Shown: one piece after another, positions 51,370-60,503 of the stretch
Position numbering within the stretch: the first letter of the stretch is position 1
Layout of the letters: each line of letters begins with the position of its first letter
Origin: Shewanella aquimarina
GTDB taxonomy: Bacteria; Pseudomonadota; Gammaproteobacteria; Enterobacterales; Shewanellaceae
NCBI RefSeq assembly: GCF_023349185.1
Contig: NZ_JAKIKY010000002.1
Coordinates: 310,001 to 374,000, forward strand
Direction of reading: 5' to 3'
DNA: 64,000 nt
The notes under the pieces: model-generated
What the model was told of the DNA's origin: nothing
The model's database searches: none
Seen by the model: only the letters and a program-made list of their open reading frames with translations
Position numbers and translations under genes: made by a program

Positions 51370-51841
51370 AATAGCCTCTCGAATCCATTTCCTAATAACT
51401 AGGTTAGTCGTAGCTAAGGTATTAATAACTAACGTCTTGATTGCATAGCTATATCAAGCCAGATCAAGATTTCACATTTTGATAACCAAATGTAGCAAAG
51501 TGACACCGCCAAAGATATGTGTTGGATCAAGAATTTTTAGTGATAAAGGCGTGGAGCCTTGACTCGTCTGTTTGTGAAAGCGCCTCCCGGTAGGAGGCGC
51601 TTAAGTGACTAGTGCATCCTACCGAAGGGACTAGGGTCTGTTTATCTTTCAGGTTTAATTTTTGTTCAATCTAAACGCGTTTTGCTCAAGGCGCGTTTAA
51701 ATGAACCCTTCGGGCAGCTTTTGTAGGCCATTTCTACGGCGTTATCTCCCGTTCATGTAGATTAACTACGCTACACAGGCTCTGCCTTGTATGAATCCCC
51801 TACAAAATGCTGCAAAAACAAACAGGAAAGGTCAACAGACC
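51370..51841. other. Gap between sugar-binding protein and chemoreceptor genes
   Basis: Left 260 bp hold AT-rich promoter DNA for the binding protein gene and an inverted repeat CGCCTCCCGGTAGGAGGCG (51581-51600). The right 210 bp are the MITE-like element listed separately. Confidence 0.55.
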
Positions 51842-51845
51842 CTAG
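51631..51845. mobile_element. MITE-like element with 26-bp terminal inverted repeats
   Basis: A 215-bp element starting CTAGGGTCTGTTTATCTTTC and ending with the inverse, CTAGGGTCTGTTGACCTTTC on the other strand; 22 of 26 terminal bases match. Inside, GCAGCTTTTGTAGG and CCTACAAAATGCTGC form a second inverted repeat, so the single strand could fold into a long hairpin. It has no ORF. The right end CTAG overlaps the stop codon TAG of the chemoreceptor gene at 51842. CTAG at both ends may be a target duplication or part of the terminus. Confidence 0.8.
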
Positions 51846-53908
51846 GCCAGCTTGAATTTATTCACCATGGCGCTGAGCTTCTGATTGGCGGCGGCCAGGC
51901 TTTGGGTACTGGTCACTGTGTCTTTACCGTTTTTTACCAGCTCTTGTGCCATGGCTTCTATCGTATGCATGTTTTGGCTGATCTCAGCCGTGACCGTGCT
52001 CTGCTGCTCTGAGGCGCTGGCGATCTGACTGCCGAGATCGTTTATCTCTGTGATAGAGCCGGTGACTGTGCCCAGGCTAGAGGTCACGCGTGCCGTATCC
52101 TGGGTGACCCTGTGACAGCTGTCGGTGGTTTCATGCATCACCTTTTCCGCTGTGTCGGCGTCGCGGCGTAAGGTGGAAAGGATCTGCTCAATCTGGTTAG
52201 TGCATGATTGGGTACGTGAGGCGAGAGAGCGCACCTCGTCAGCCACCACGGCAAAGCCACGACCTTGCTCGCCTGCACGGGCTGCCTCGATGGCGGCATT
52301 CAGGGCGAGCAGATTGGTCTGATCGGCGATCTCTTTTATCACGCTCAATACCGAGATGATCTGATTGGTATTACCGCTCATGGTATGAATACTTTGGGTG
52401 GCCGACTGCATCTCCTCGACCAGAGCCTTAACACTGTTAGCGGCGTCAGAGACTCTAAGGCTAGAGGTCTGTGCTTCGTTGTCGGCCTGCTGGGTGCTGC
52501 CGGCCATTTTTACCGCGCTCTGGGCGACGGCATCGGCCGAGGCATTCATCTGGCTAATGGCGGTGACAACTAGCTCGGTTTCCGCTCTGTGATTGTCTAG
52601 CGCCAAGCTGTTGCGCTCCGAGTGGCTGTCGAGCTGGCTGATCTCGCGGGTGATTTTGCTGGAGGCCTGAGAGATCTCAAGCAACATGGCTTGCAGATAG
52701 CCGATAAAGCTATTGACCGAATGTCCTATGGCCGCCAGTTCATCCTTGCTGTTGATGGCGAGTCTTGAGGTTAGGTCGGCATCCCCGGTCGATAGGGCAT
52801 CGATACGGTTTTTCAGCATCAGCATGTCGGCGATGATCTTGTTGAGCAAAAACACACAGAAGGCCAGCGCAACGATGATCAGAACGCTGGCAACGGCAAT
52901 GCTACGGTAAATTTTTTCGTCAAATATCGCCGCGGTGCCATCGGTAAGCCCCTGCTCTATGGTTTTGATGTTGGACTCAAAGGTACCTGTCCCTATGACC
53001 CAGCCCCATTCGGGGAGTATCTTCCTAACATAGGCAATCTGAGTCTGCTGCTTGTTGGTGGCCGGATTGGTGATGCTGAGCTCAAGGAAGGCATCGGCTT
53101 TATCCCCCAAAACCTGTTTGGCTTCTTGGGTGTTTTTGGTGCTCTGTCCTACCAGTGCTTGCTGAGGATGGGCTAATAGCTTGCCGTTGAGGTCTTGTAT
53201 CCAGAAGTGACCATCCTCGCCAAACTTGGCGGCCAAAATGGCTTGCAAGGCATTGTTGACCTTGTCTTGTCGCAGAGTGCTGACATATTCACCTGTGGCG
53301 ATCACTAAATTTAGCGGCTCGAAATAGAAAGAGGCAGAGAGTTTTTCCTCCACCTGTTCGGTTGATGGGTTGGAGAAGTAGTAGCTGGTGTAGCCTATGG
53401 GATTGGCCTTGGCCGCGGTGACGATATCCCTCGCATAGTAGTTGCCTCGCTCATCCAGTGCATCACGGCTATTGCCCATGGAAACACCGCCCATGCCCGA
53501 GGCCTCGTTTTCGAGGGTGTCGGCATTGTAGGCAAATAGGTAACGGCCCTCGCCCCAGCGGTATTCATTGAGAAAGGTGTAGATCAGCATAGCGGGATCG
53601 TCGGTGAGGTCATTTTCATATAGGCGATTAATGACATCACGGAACATTTTGATCTCATCGCCTAAGGCCTGTTTGATGTTCTCTTCTCGTGATTGTTGGT
53701 AGAGGTCGTTGACTGAGCGGCTTAGAGTGTCGACTTGGCCGATAAGGTTCTGTTTGATGAGGGCTTCAACTTCATGACTGATATTGAGCTCTTCTTGTTT
53801 TAGCACCTCCTGAGCGATGATGAAGGTGTTGATGATAAACAAGCCGGAAACTGCAATGAGTAAAGCGCCTACTAATATGATTAGTTTAGCTTTTATTGTT
53901 ATTTTCAT
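51842..53908 (-). CDS. Methyl-accepting chemotaxis protein with Cache sensor
   Basis: A 688-residue receptor. Membrane segment 1 is at about residues 9-30, a periplasmic sCache_2-like sensor (double, about 35-310) contains [14 protein letters not shown] and [18 protein letters not shown] repeats, membrane segment 2 is at about 335-355 and a HAMP at about 360-410. The signalling domain has the conserved tip [38 protein letters not shown]. Such Cache receptors often sense carboxylates. No C-terminal CheR pentapeptide is present. The last residues VNKFKLA are followed by a TAG contributed by the MITE-like element. Confidence 0.92.
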   Translation of the reverse strand: MKITIKAKLIILVGALLIAVSGLFIINTFIIAQEVLKQEELNISHEVEALIKQNLIGQVDTLSRSVNDLYQQSREENIKQALGDEIKMFRDVINRLYENDLTDDPAMLIYTFLNEYRWGEGRYLFAYNADTLENEASGMGGVSMGNSRDALDERGNYYARDIVTAAKANPIGYTSYYFSNPSTEQVEEKLSASFYFEPLNLVIATGEYVSTLRQDKVNNALQAILAAKFGEDGHFWIQDLNGKLLAHPQQALVGQSTKNTQEAKQVLGDKADAFLELSITNPATNKQQTQIAYVRKILPEWGWVIGTGTFESNIKTIEQGLTDGTAAIFDEKIYRSIAVASVLIIVALAFCVFLLNKIIADMLMLKNRIDALSTGDADLTSRLAINSKDELAAIGHSVNSFIGYLQAMLLEISQASSKITREISQLDSHSERNSLALDNHRAETELVVTAISQMNASADAVAQSAVKMAGSTQQADNEAQTSSLRVSDAANSVKALVEEMQSATQSIHTMSGNTNQIISVLSVIKEIADQTNLLALNAAIEAARAGEQGRGFAVVADEVRSLASRTQSCTNQIEQILSTLRRDADTAEKVMHETTDSCHRVTQDTARVTSSLGTVTGSITEINDLGSQIASASEQQSTVTAEISQNMHTIEAMAQELVKNGKDTVTSTQSLAAANQKLSAMVNKFKLA

Positions 53909-54278
53909 AAAAACCAGCCTAGTTAATTTGACCAGATATAAGAAAAATCTAATGGATATTTAGTGGCAAAATTCAACTAAAGGCAATCGGGTGGTTACAG
54001 AATCGTGATGTGGATGCAACTTGTTTGACACAAATGAGAGTTGATTAACAGATATTGCTAAGAGGTGAGCCTGTTGGCATCGCAACTGGGTCTAACTAGT
54101 TGGCAACATTAGCCATTGAGGCTAGAGCGACAGAGTGACAGCGTGATAGAGAAGAGCAAGTATGAAAAAGGGAAGCCTGGGCTTCCCTTTTACGCAGTAG
54201 ATTTGTCTCAGCCTGTTGCCTTGCTTGATTGAAGCTGGCGGCCGATAGCGACTACTTGATAGCGACTACTAATAGCGA
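53909..54278. other. Gap with terminator and tandem repeats
   Basis: Contains the chemoreceptor promoter, a terminator for the DUF3297 gene at 54165-54191 (AAAAGGGAAGC/GCTTCCCTTTT) and a short tandem repeat at 54244-54284. No gene. Confidence 0.5.
54165..54191 (-). terminator. Terminator after DUF3297 gene
   Basis: AAAAGGGAAGC, CTGG, GCTTCCCTTTT, with T-tract on both strands; the minus direction ends the DUF3297 transcript. Confidence 0.75.
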
Positions 54279-54284
54279 CTACTT
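54244..54284. repeat. 13-14 bp tandem repeat, three copies
   Basis: ATAGCGACTACTT is repeated three times (as GATAGCGACTACTT, GATAGCGACTACT, AATAGCGACTACTT), running to the stop codon of the DUF3297 gene on the minus strand. Confidence 0.75.
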
Positions 54285-54527
54285 GTAGAAGGCTTCGATG
54301 GTGCCTTTGACTGTCATCATTAGCGGTTGGCCGTGACGGTCCAGGGCCTTAGGGCTAGGGATCTTTACCCAGCCTTCACTGATGCAATACTCTTCGACGT
54401 TGAAGCGCTCTTTGCCATTTACAAGAATGCCGATGTCGTGCTCGAAGTAGTCGGCCACATGGTGTGGGCTACGTGGATTGACAGATAGGCGATCGGGCAA
54501 TGCAGGTAGTGATTTAGTGTCAGTCAT
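54279..54527 (-). CDS. DUF3297 family small protein
   Basis: From ATG 54527 an 82-residue protein; the frame is open five codons further only to a TTG. LPALPDRLSVNPRSPHHVADYFEHDIGILVNGKER and the YCISEGWVKIPSPKALDRHGQPLMMTVKG block match DUF3297, a small beta-rich glutathione-peroxidase-neighbour family of unknown function. It is monocistronic. The 3' end lies in a tandem repeat. Confidence 0.87.
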   Translation of the reverse strand: MTDTKSLPALPDRLSVNPRSPHHVADYFEHDIGILVNGKERFNVEEYCISEGWVKIPSPKALDRHGQPLMMTVKGTIEAFYK

Positions 54528-54743
54528 AGTGGTTATCTTCAATCAAATAAGTTGTGCGCTATTGTAGGCAATACTGGTTATGGGCTCAAGCGAATAACAC
54601 CCGCCTTGAGTTTTTGGCTTTGGGCTGGAAGAATGGCGCTCATTCCTGCCTTATTTGAGGCGCTCACGATTCATTTTAAGCATTAGCGCTTCATCCCAAG
54701 CACTAAGGTTAAGTTGAGGCTTTAGCCCGAGGACATTGCCGCC

Positions 54744-55130
54744 ATGAACGAAGCGATCGTCATCGCCTTACCCTCGCTGATCCATCGAATCGGTCGCGAG
54801 AAGGTGACACAGGCGCAGACCTTAGCCGACGATTTTGGCTGCAGCCTGAAGCGGGTGCGACGGTCACGTAACTGGCTGCTGGCGGGCGGGGCGGTTGATG
54901 TGCAATCTTTTATCCAGGCACTCAAGCAGTGTCAGCCCGTTATGGCGCCCTATCTGATCACTAAGCTGGAGGCGGGCCTACTGCCGCATGCCGATAAGTT
55001 AGAACCCCTGGAGGTGAAGTTGGTGCGAATGATCAGAGAGACCCCAGGTATCACCCTGGGGGAGCTGATGGAGCAGACCCAGTGCACTATCATTGAGGCT
55101 CGCCAAGCAAGATTTGAGGCCGACAGTTAA
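54744..55130 (+). CDS. Small protein of ribosome-recycling-factor-like family (RRF_GI)
   Basis: A 128-residue protein. IALPSLIHRIGREKVTQAQTLADDFGCSLKRVRRSRNWLLAGG looks like the Pfam RRF_GI family of gammaproteobacteria, from memory. The C-terminal part (ETPGITLGELMEQTQCTIIEARQARF) resembles a small helix-turn-helix. Despite the family name, no ribosome role is proved and the normal frr gene would be elsewhere. It is convergent with the PEGA-protein operon across a terminator. Confidence 0.55.
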   Translation: MNEAIVIALPSLIHRIGREKVTQAQTLADDFGCSLKRVRRSRNWLLAGGAVDVQSFIQALKQCQPVMAPYLITKLEAGLLPHADKLEPLEVKLVRMIRETPGITLGELMEQTQCTIIEARQARFEADS

Positions 55131-55149
55131 GCTCTGTTTTTTAAACAAA

Positions 55150-55187
55150 AAGAAGGAGGATTGCCAGGCCGGCCATCCCCCTTCTTG
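55150..55187. terminator. Bidirectional terminator between RRF_GI-like gene and PEGA operon
   Basis: AAGAAGGAGGAT and ATCCCCCTTCTT pair (one mismatch), with GC-rich centre CCAGGCCGG. A and T tracts on both sides. Confidence 0.75.
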
Positions 55188-55222
55188 TTAGATGAGCCAT
55201 TACGCGACTCGATGAGATTAGG

Positions 55223-56188
55223 CTAGGCGCTCAGCTTGCGCCAGGCCGTGCCCATCAGGGTAAAAATAAAGGTGAACAATTTATAGGTGAGCCAGCAGAA
55301 ACCGATAAAACCGCCGATCATCAGTACCCAGACGATCACCTCTATGGTGGTCGAAGGTTTCTTCTTGGCCTTGTCCGTTTCGCCATCTTGTTTGGCATCG
55401 ACAGATTTTGCCGCCTGGTCACCGGCGGTTTGGCTAGGCTTGTGGCTCTGCTCGCCTCTGTCCGCATCTGTATCCGCGCCTGTATCTGCGCCAGTATCTG
55501 CTTTAGTTGTGTCGCCTTTTGCTGCTGTGACCGTCTTGCCACTCAGCGGCTGTAGGCTGATCCCAAACTGATTCTGGTTGTGGTCCAGCCTCACCTTAAG
55601 CTTGCGGGTTTTATAGCCCTTGTCGCTCACCTCAAGCTGGTAGTCTCCAGGTCTGAGGGGCATGCCAAACTCATATTTAGGCCCTATATTCATCACCCTG
55701 ACCTTAGCCGAGGTCGGCTGGGTCACTATCTCCAAAGGGAAGGTCTTGCGTCCCTTCTCCCAAAAAGTGAGAGTCACCTGGCTGCGGCGCTTGGCCTGAA
55801 CATAGACCTTGCGGGAGATGGCCTGCTTCTTCTTATCCTTGGGGCTGGCCTTGAGCCAATAGGTACCGGGGGCCAGGTAGGCTTGGCGGCTGATCTCAAA
55901 ACCCGCTCCGTTGGCACGGGTAGACAGGGTTGCATTCTCGAGATCGCTGTTGCGGCCCAGAACCAGCAGGCCTGCATTCTTGTTGGTACTTATCAGTTGA
56001 TACTGGTTACCTTCCACCTGAGCTATCAGGTGTGATAGCCCAGGCAGCTTGGCCAGTTCACCGGCAAAGGCCTCGAAGATGCCATCTTCTATCTTGTCTT
56101 TGATCTTCTGTTTCAGATCGGCGTGGGCGACCTCGGGAGCGAGGAGAAGTAGCAGCGCCGCACAGCAAGGTAAAATCCATTTATTCAT
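55223..56188 (-). CDS. PEGA-domain envelope protein with C-terminal membrane anchor
   Basis: A 321-residue protein from ATG 56188, preceded by GGAGG 6 bp away; the ORF can extend to 56245 but overlaps the upstream gene. Signal peptide (ALLLLLAPEVAHA) at residues 9-24. A PEGA-type domain at about 150-210 has FPLEIVTQPTSAKVRVMNIGPKYEFGMPLRPGDYQLEVSDKGYKT. Residues about 220-275 are low complexity with GADT repeats and charged residues. A membrane segment (VIVWVLMIGGFIGFCWLTYKLF) is at about 285-306. It overlaps the stop codon of the upstream gene by 8 bp, so the two are translationally coupled. Function unknown. Confidence 0.72.
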   Translation of the reverse strand: MNKWILPCCAALLLLLAPEVAHADLKQKIKDKIEDGIFEAFAGELAKLPGLSHLIAQVEGNQYQLISTNKNAGLLVLGRNSDLENATLSTRANGAGFEISRQAYLAPGTYWLKASPKDKKKQAISRKVYVQAKRRSQVTLTFWEKGRKTFPLEIVTQPTSAKVRVMNIGPKYEFGMPLRPGDYQLEVSDKGYKTRKLKVRLDHNQNQFGISLQPLSGKTVTAAKGDTTKADTGADTGADTDADRGEQSHKPSQTAGDQAAKSVDAKQDGETDKAKKKPSTTIEVIVWVLMIGGFIGFCWLTYKLFTFIFTLMGTAWRKLSA

Positions 56189-57899
56189 CTGAACCTCCGA
56201 TGATCTGCAGCAGGCTAGCGGCCAGTTCCGGGGCGGCTTCACCAAGTAGGTCGATAACCATTAATACGGTATCTGTGTCGCCGTGATTGACGATATAGTC
56301 ACGAATGACCGCATCGACCATCTCTTTGTTTTGCTTATAGAGTTCTTCGCCGCTGCTCTTGATCAGCTCGTCTAATGCCTCACCCCTGAGGGCATCTTCG
56401 AGCTTGTCGGCCAGCTGGTTAGAGGCTTGGGTCTGGCGCTTGGCTTCGAAGGCGGTCTGGTTGCTCAGCTCTATGGTATGTTGGTTAATTTTCTCCTCGC
56501 TGATGCCCATCATCTGGGCGAATAGCGAGCTGATGTTGGAAAGCGCGACCACATCGAAGATATGTCTCTCGATTTCCGCTTTCTCCGGCATATTCTGTTT
56601 GGTCGGGCGGCTAACGTTACAGATGTTGGAGTCTGGATAGCACTTATATTCTCCTTTGTTGACCTCTACGCCATCGATAATCAGGCGCCACTCAAACACC
56701 AAACCAAATACCAGCCAGAGCATGTTGCCGCCAGGATATTGGGTGTCACCCATAGTGATCGTCTTGTGCTTGAGCTCTCCGGTCCAGACACCCGATGCAC
56801 GATTACCCTGCTGTGCATTGAGGGACTGCATGTAGCTGAATTCGAGCCTCACCTCAGGTTGCTTAAGGCCTAACTCGCTGTGTGGGGTGAACTGTAATAA
56901 TTCATCGCCAAGAAAGCGTTTCTTGCCTTGGTTGAGCACGCTGGCAAGCTGCTTCTCCAGCAGTCTGCCGGCAACATGAGGCTCAGGATAGGTGAAGCGC
57001 AGGTGTTCCGGGGTCTTGAGTAGCTGCGCCTCAAAGGCATCGGGCTCGGCTTTGCGCTCGGCGCGCGCCTTGCGATTTGCGTAGTAGCGTTGCATGAACA
57101 GCTGCGGGTCTAGGCCACTCCAACCAGAGACGAGCATGTTAATGTCTTCGATCTCGGCCGCCGTTTTGGTGCAGGGCATATGGGCAGCCTTGATGCTGAT
57201 CTGTGAATGACCCGCCTTGATCACCTTATGTAGCATGTCGAGAAACTCGGCGTTGAGCCCGCGTTCGGCCCAACCCTTGCGGTACATCTCGAGTTTCAGG
57301 CGTCCGCGCTGGTCGATAGACTGCATGGCGATATCTGCCTTCTTGAGCATGCCGGTGCAGTGGGCACGCCTGAGGGGATTGCTGCGCGCCCAGGTTAAGA
57401 AGTCGCGGTAGCCGGCCTTGGTGTCGCTAGCGACGGCCTCCTGCCAGCGCTTATCGGTATGGCGATGGCGAGACAGATAGGCGGTGAGCCAGACAAGCAG
57501 CAGTAAGGTGCCTAAGAACTTGCTTATTCCCTGAAAGCGCGGCTCGTAGGGATATTGCTTGCTGAGGGATTTCTCGGTGGCCTGACTCATGGGAAAGCTG
57601 GTCTGATAGTCCAGCGACAGTAGCACGGGCTTGGCCAATGCCTTAATGGGCAGCAGGCGGTTCTCTTCCCAGGCGAATACGGTTTGCACCTTGCTCTTGT
57701 AGGTGTATATCTTGTCTGTGTAGATCTGGTATTTCACCGAGCCAAACGCGATCACCACAAACCAGGCGACGGCGCCAAGCATGAGGTAGCGGGTCAGGCG
57801 TCTTAGCTTGAGTCGCCAAATCGAGTCGGGTTTAGACTTGCTGAGCTTGCGAATAAACATCCATGCCACAAAACAGCCAAGAATGATCAGTTTTATCAT
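56181..57899 (-). CDS. Large membrane protein of unknown function, coupled to PEGA protein
   Basis: A 572-residue protein. Membrane segments at about 2-16, 36-56 and 127-145 are followed by a large soluble domain of about 420 residues. No recognised domain: EWRLIIDGVEVNKGEYKCYPDSNIC and GVWTGELKHKTITMGDTQYPGGNML are distinctive. The C-terminus (about 450-572) is rich in helical, charged coils (EEKINQHTIELSNQTAFEAKRQTQ). Topology would place about 70 residues outside and the bulk inside. Its stop overlaps the start of the PEGA protein, so the two probably work together at the envelope. I do not recognise it. Confidence 0.65.
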   Translation of the reverse strand: MIKLIILGCFVAWMFIRKLSKSKPDSIWRLKLRRLTRYLMLGAVAWFVVIAFGSVKYQIYTDKIYTYKSKVQTVFAWEENRLLPIKALAKPVLLSLDYQTSFPMSQATEKSLSKQYPYEPRFQGISKFLGTLLLLVWLTAYLSRHRHTDKRWQEAVASDTKAGYRDFLTWARSNPLRRAHCTGMLKKADIAMQSIDQRGRLKLEMYRKGWAERGLNAEFLDMLHKVIKAGHSQISIKAAHMPCTKTAAEIEDINMLVSGWSGLDPQLFMQRYYANRKARAERKAEPDAFEAQLLKTPEHLRFTYPEPHVAGRLLEKQLASVLNQGKKRFLGDELLQFTPHSELGLKQPEVRLEFSYMQSLNAQQGNRASGVWTGELKHKTITMGDTQYPGGNMLWLVFGLVFEWRLIIDGVEVNKGEYKCYPDSNICNVSRPTKQNMPEKAEIERHIFDVVALSNISSLFAQMMGISEEKINQHTIELSNQTAFEAKRQTQASNQLADKLEDALRGEALDELIKSSGEELYKQNKEMVDAVIRDYIVNHGDTDTVLMVIDLLGEAAPELAASLLQIIGGSDE

Positions 57900-58245
57900 T
57901 GTCGCTTCCGTGTCCGAGCTGAGGTGTCATGGCGCGAGTTGGGCTGAGTGATTGAGTCGGTGCGCCACGAACTGGGGTTACTTTTGTTAAAAACTATACC
58001 TATAGCCGAGGGGAAAAGAAACCTAAGTATCCACCTAAGTGTGTGATTAATCACAGAAGATTAACAAGATTGTCTTTGGGCACCCAGCCGAAAGTGGGAT
58101 TGGACAGCGACAGCCCGATGTTTTAGCTTGGTCCTTGCAAGGTTTACATTTAAGCCATAGATAAATGGGCTCATTGGCTCAATAAACAATAAGCAGCTCG
58201 GAAAGAATAGAGCTAAGAAGGAATAGAGCTAATAAGGAGTAGAGC
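57900..58245. other. Gap with 16-bp tandem repeat before YedK gene
   Basis: Divergent promoters of the membrane-protein operon and the YedK gene. At 58200-58245 the sequence GAATAGAGCTAA appears twice with a 16-bp period, then GAGTAGAGC. No LexA box was recognised. Confidence 0.5.
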
Positions 58246-58815
58246 ATGTGTGGCCGACTCAATGTGATTAGCGATCCCCTGTGCGACTGGGTGTCGGGTC
58301 AGCTGGGGATTAAGTTTCACAGCGAGACCAATAGGGATCTCAGACCCACCCAGCGGGTGGCAACCCTAGCATCCGACGGTATGGCCCTAAACCAGGTCGA
58401 TGCCAGTTGGGGGATAAAACCCGATTGGGCCAAACGCCTGCTGATCAACGCGCAGGCCGAGACGGTTAGAGAGAAACCTACCTTCGCCCAGGCGTTTGCT
58501 CATCACAGGGTAGTGGTGCCCTGTAGCGGCTGGTATGAGTGGCAACAGGCGAATAGTGCTAAGCAGAAGTATCTGTTTCAGAGGCGTGACGGGCAACCGC
58601 TCTTGATGGCGGGGCTAGTCTATCCTCAGCTTGATGGTGGTCATGCCCTAGTGACCCTGACCACCAAGCCGATTGCCAGCTGCGCCCCCTACCATCACCG
58701 TATGCCGCTGCTTGTCGAGCCGCAGGCGCTGGACTTCTGGTTTGGCGCTGCACCCCATGAGCTGGATGCACTGCTGAGCTCGCCGGATATTCCCTTGTCT
58801 ATCACCAGCTGTTAG
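58246..58815 (+). CDS. yedK: SRAP/YedK-type abasic-site shielding protein
   Basis: A 189-residue protein of the SOS-response-associated peptidase family (HMCES), which covalently caps abasic sites in single-stranded DNA. MCGRLN has the catalytic Cys2 that becomes the N-terminus after Met removal. RDLRPTQRVATL, VVVPCSGWYEWQ with the catalytic Glu, and CAPYHHRMPLLV with the essential His are present. It is slightly shorter than the usual 220 residues. It ends by overlapping the convergent binding-protein gene by 14 bp. Confidence 0.93.
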   Translation: MCGRLNVISDPLCDWVSGQLGIKFHSETNRDLRPTQRVATLASDGMALNQVDASWGIKPDWAKRLLINAQAETVREKPTFAQAFAHHRVVVPCSGWYEWQQANSAKQKYLFQRRDGQPLLMAGLVYPQLDGGHALVTLTTKPIASCAPYHHRMPLLVEPQALDFWFGAAPHELDALLSSPDIPLSITSC

Positions 58816-59704
58816 CGGCTGTGAGGCCTATCTCCTGCGCCTGGGGGATTAATGCGCCATCGGGACGCGGGTTTGATTCTGGCTGGGCCGGAGGATTATC
58901 TGTGTGCTCCTGGGTGTGTGCCAGCGAGGTTTGTTGCCACTTCATCATCACTTTGGCTAATGCCCCCTGCTGGGAGAGGATGTCGATGGCCTGATTGACG
59001 GCGCTGACGAGTGCCAAATGGTTTACCTGCTTACTGAACATGAAGTGGATCTGGTTGCTGTCGACCAAGAGACTGAGTGGCGAGAGCACCACGCCATGGG
59101 ATTGATTGGCCGTATAAGGCAGGGCCATGGCATCGCCGATCAGGATATCGCCTCTGTCATAGGCCAGCATCTGGATCGATTGGTTAGTGTTTGGGCTCAG
59201 TACCAGCAGGCCTTGATGTGACAGGGTATCTTTAGACGCCTGGTAGTCGGGGCCATACCAGCCGTAGAAGGGGGCCAATAGTTTAAGCTGTTGACTAAAG
59301 ATATCTTGCCACTTTTCGACGTTTATCTGTTCGGCTCTCTCCGCCTTCACGAAGAGTTTGACCTCTTCACTACGATAGCTATTTGAAAAGTAAGCGTAGT
59401 TGGCTCTTTCATCGGTATAGCTGGCACCCATTATGATGTCTAGCATGCCGGTTTGTAACATCTGGTGGGCTCGTTTGGCTGGCATCTTGATGAAGTTGAG
59501 GCGACAACCCAGCTGCCGGGCGATCAAGGAGAGCATCTCGACATCCAGGCCTAGTACTTCGCCCTGTGGAGCTGTCCAGGAGTAGGGGGCCCAGTCGTTG
59601 AAACCGACGTTTAACGGCGTTGGACATAGGGAGGCGTCGGCTTGCGCCCAGGCTTGCCAAGGCGAGGTTAACAGCAATATGAGTAAGAGTATTTTTCTGT
59701 TCAC
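58802..59704 (-). CDS. Orphan periplasmic solute-binding protein (amino-acid type)
   Basis: A 300-residue exported protein. MNRKILLLILLLTSPWQAWA is a clear signal peptide. LNVGFNDWAPYSWTAPQGEVLGLDVEMLSLIARQLG and FIKMPAKRAHQMLQTGMLDIIMGASYTDERANYAYFS are typical of SBP_bac_3 proteins. No transport genes are adjacent. Two orphans of this type occur in the window, hinting at sensing functions. The 3' end overlaps yedK by 14 bp. Confidence 0.85.
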   Translation of the reverse strand: MNRKILLLILLLTSPWQAWAQADASLCPTPLNVGFNDWAPYSWTAPQGEVLGLDVEMLSLIARQLGCRLNFIKMPAKRAHQMLQTGMLDIIMGASYTDERANYAYFSNSYRSEEVKLFVKAERAEQINVEKWQDIFSQQLKLLAPFYGWYGPDYQASKDTLSHQGLLVLSPNTNQSIQMLAYDRGDILIGDAMALPYTANQSHGVVLSPLSLLVDSNQIHFMFSKQVNHLALVSAVNQAIDILSQQGALAKVMMKWQQTSLAHTQEHTDNPPAQPESNPRPDGALIPQAQEIGLTAANSW

Positions 59705-60043
59705 GCTAATTTTGTTCGCACTGTTTTTATTCAGACTACTATTGTTCGTACTACTTCTGTTCGTACTACTTTCTGTTCGAACTATGGCCTGCCAGGTTGT
59801 CGGACGCTTGGTTAATCACTGTGGTTACTGGTGCTCGTGTGATTCAATGCCATCAATTTAGAACCTGCGCAAAGGGTGAGCCGCCTCTGTAAGCCTAGTC
59901 TTTGCATTTAGCTTCTTCCAGCCAGAGCCTTTAGCTGGGGCTCAGAGGCTTTCTTATGATCCTGGTCAATATGGCGCCTATGAGTGCTTAGTATATTAGT
60001 TAGGTTTAATGCTTTGCGCTGCAGGTATGGGGATGAGGCCACT
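59705..60043. other. Gap upstream of solute-binding protein gene with 15-16 bp repeats
   Basis: At 59740-59785 CTACT(A/T)CTGTTCGTA-like units recur three times (TACTTCTGTTCGTA, ACTTTCTGTTCGAA and a diverged copy). The remainder has no visible feature apart from promoters for the flanking genes. Confidence 0.5.
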
Positions 60044-60286
60044 ATGGGAGAACTGACGGATGCCAAGCTTATTCGCCTGTTAAAGACCTGTATCTTTATC
60101 GGGCTTTGCCTGATCGCGCTCGGGATCTATCTGCATAACTTTAGTGACACCATGGAGGCCATGGGGGTGACGGGCATTATCATCAGCGCCGTCTGTGTGG
60201 CCTTCGGCATGGTGCTCTCGCTACCCACCAAGATGTATCTCACCTTTATCCTGGTTAAGCGCGAGGCCGACAGGCAGGACGATTGA
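60044..60286 (+). CDS. Small membrane protein, two segments, unknown function
   Basis: From ATG 60044 (GAGG 8 bp upstream) an 80-residue protein; a GTG at 59984 would add 20 non-hydrophobic residues. Two membrane segments: ICL-like LLKTCIFIGLCLIALGIYL and GIIISAVCVAFGMVLSL. Charged termini suggest both ends are cytoplasmic. No family recognised; similar short proteins are common in Shewanella. Confidence 0.6.
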   Translation: MGELTDAKLIRLLKTCIFIGLCLIALGIYLHNFSDTMEAMGVTGIIISAVCVAFGMVLSLPTKMYLTFILVKREADRQDD

Positions 60287-60503
60287 GTCGGATTAGTATT
60301 ACCTTGATATCAGCATGAGTGCACTTTGAACCATGGCCAGCTATCGGTCGATTCTTATCTATAGTTACCAAATGTTGAATTAAAACTCAGTTTTTAACAC
60401 AAGGTTAAGGTTTTGAAAGGCAAGGTAATTTATACTAGGCTCAAATAGGCCTGCCGAGCAGGCCTTCTTGTTTAATCTGGATGAGTATTAACGTATCGCT
60501 ATT

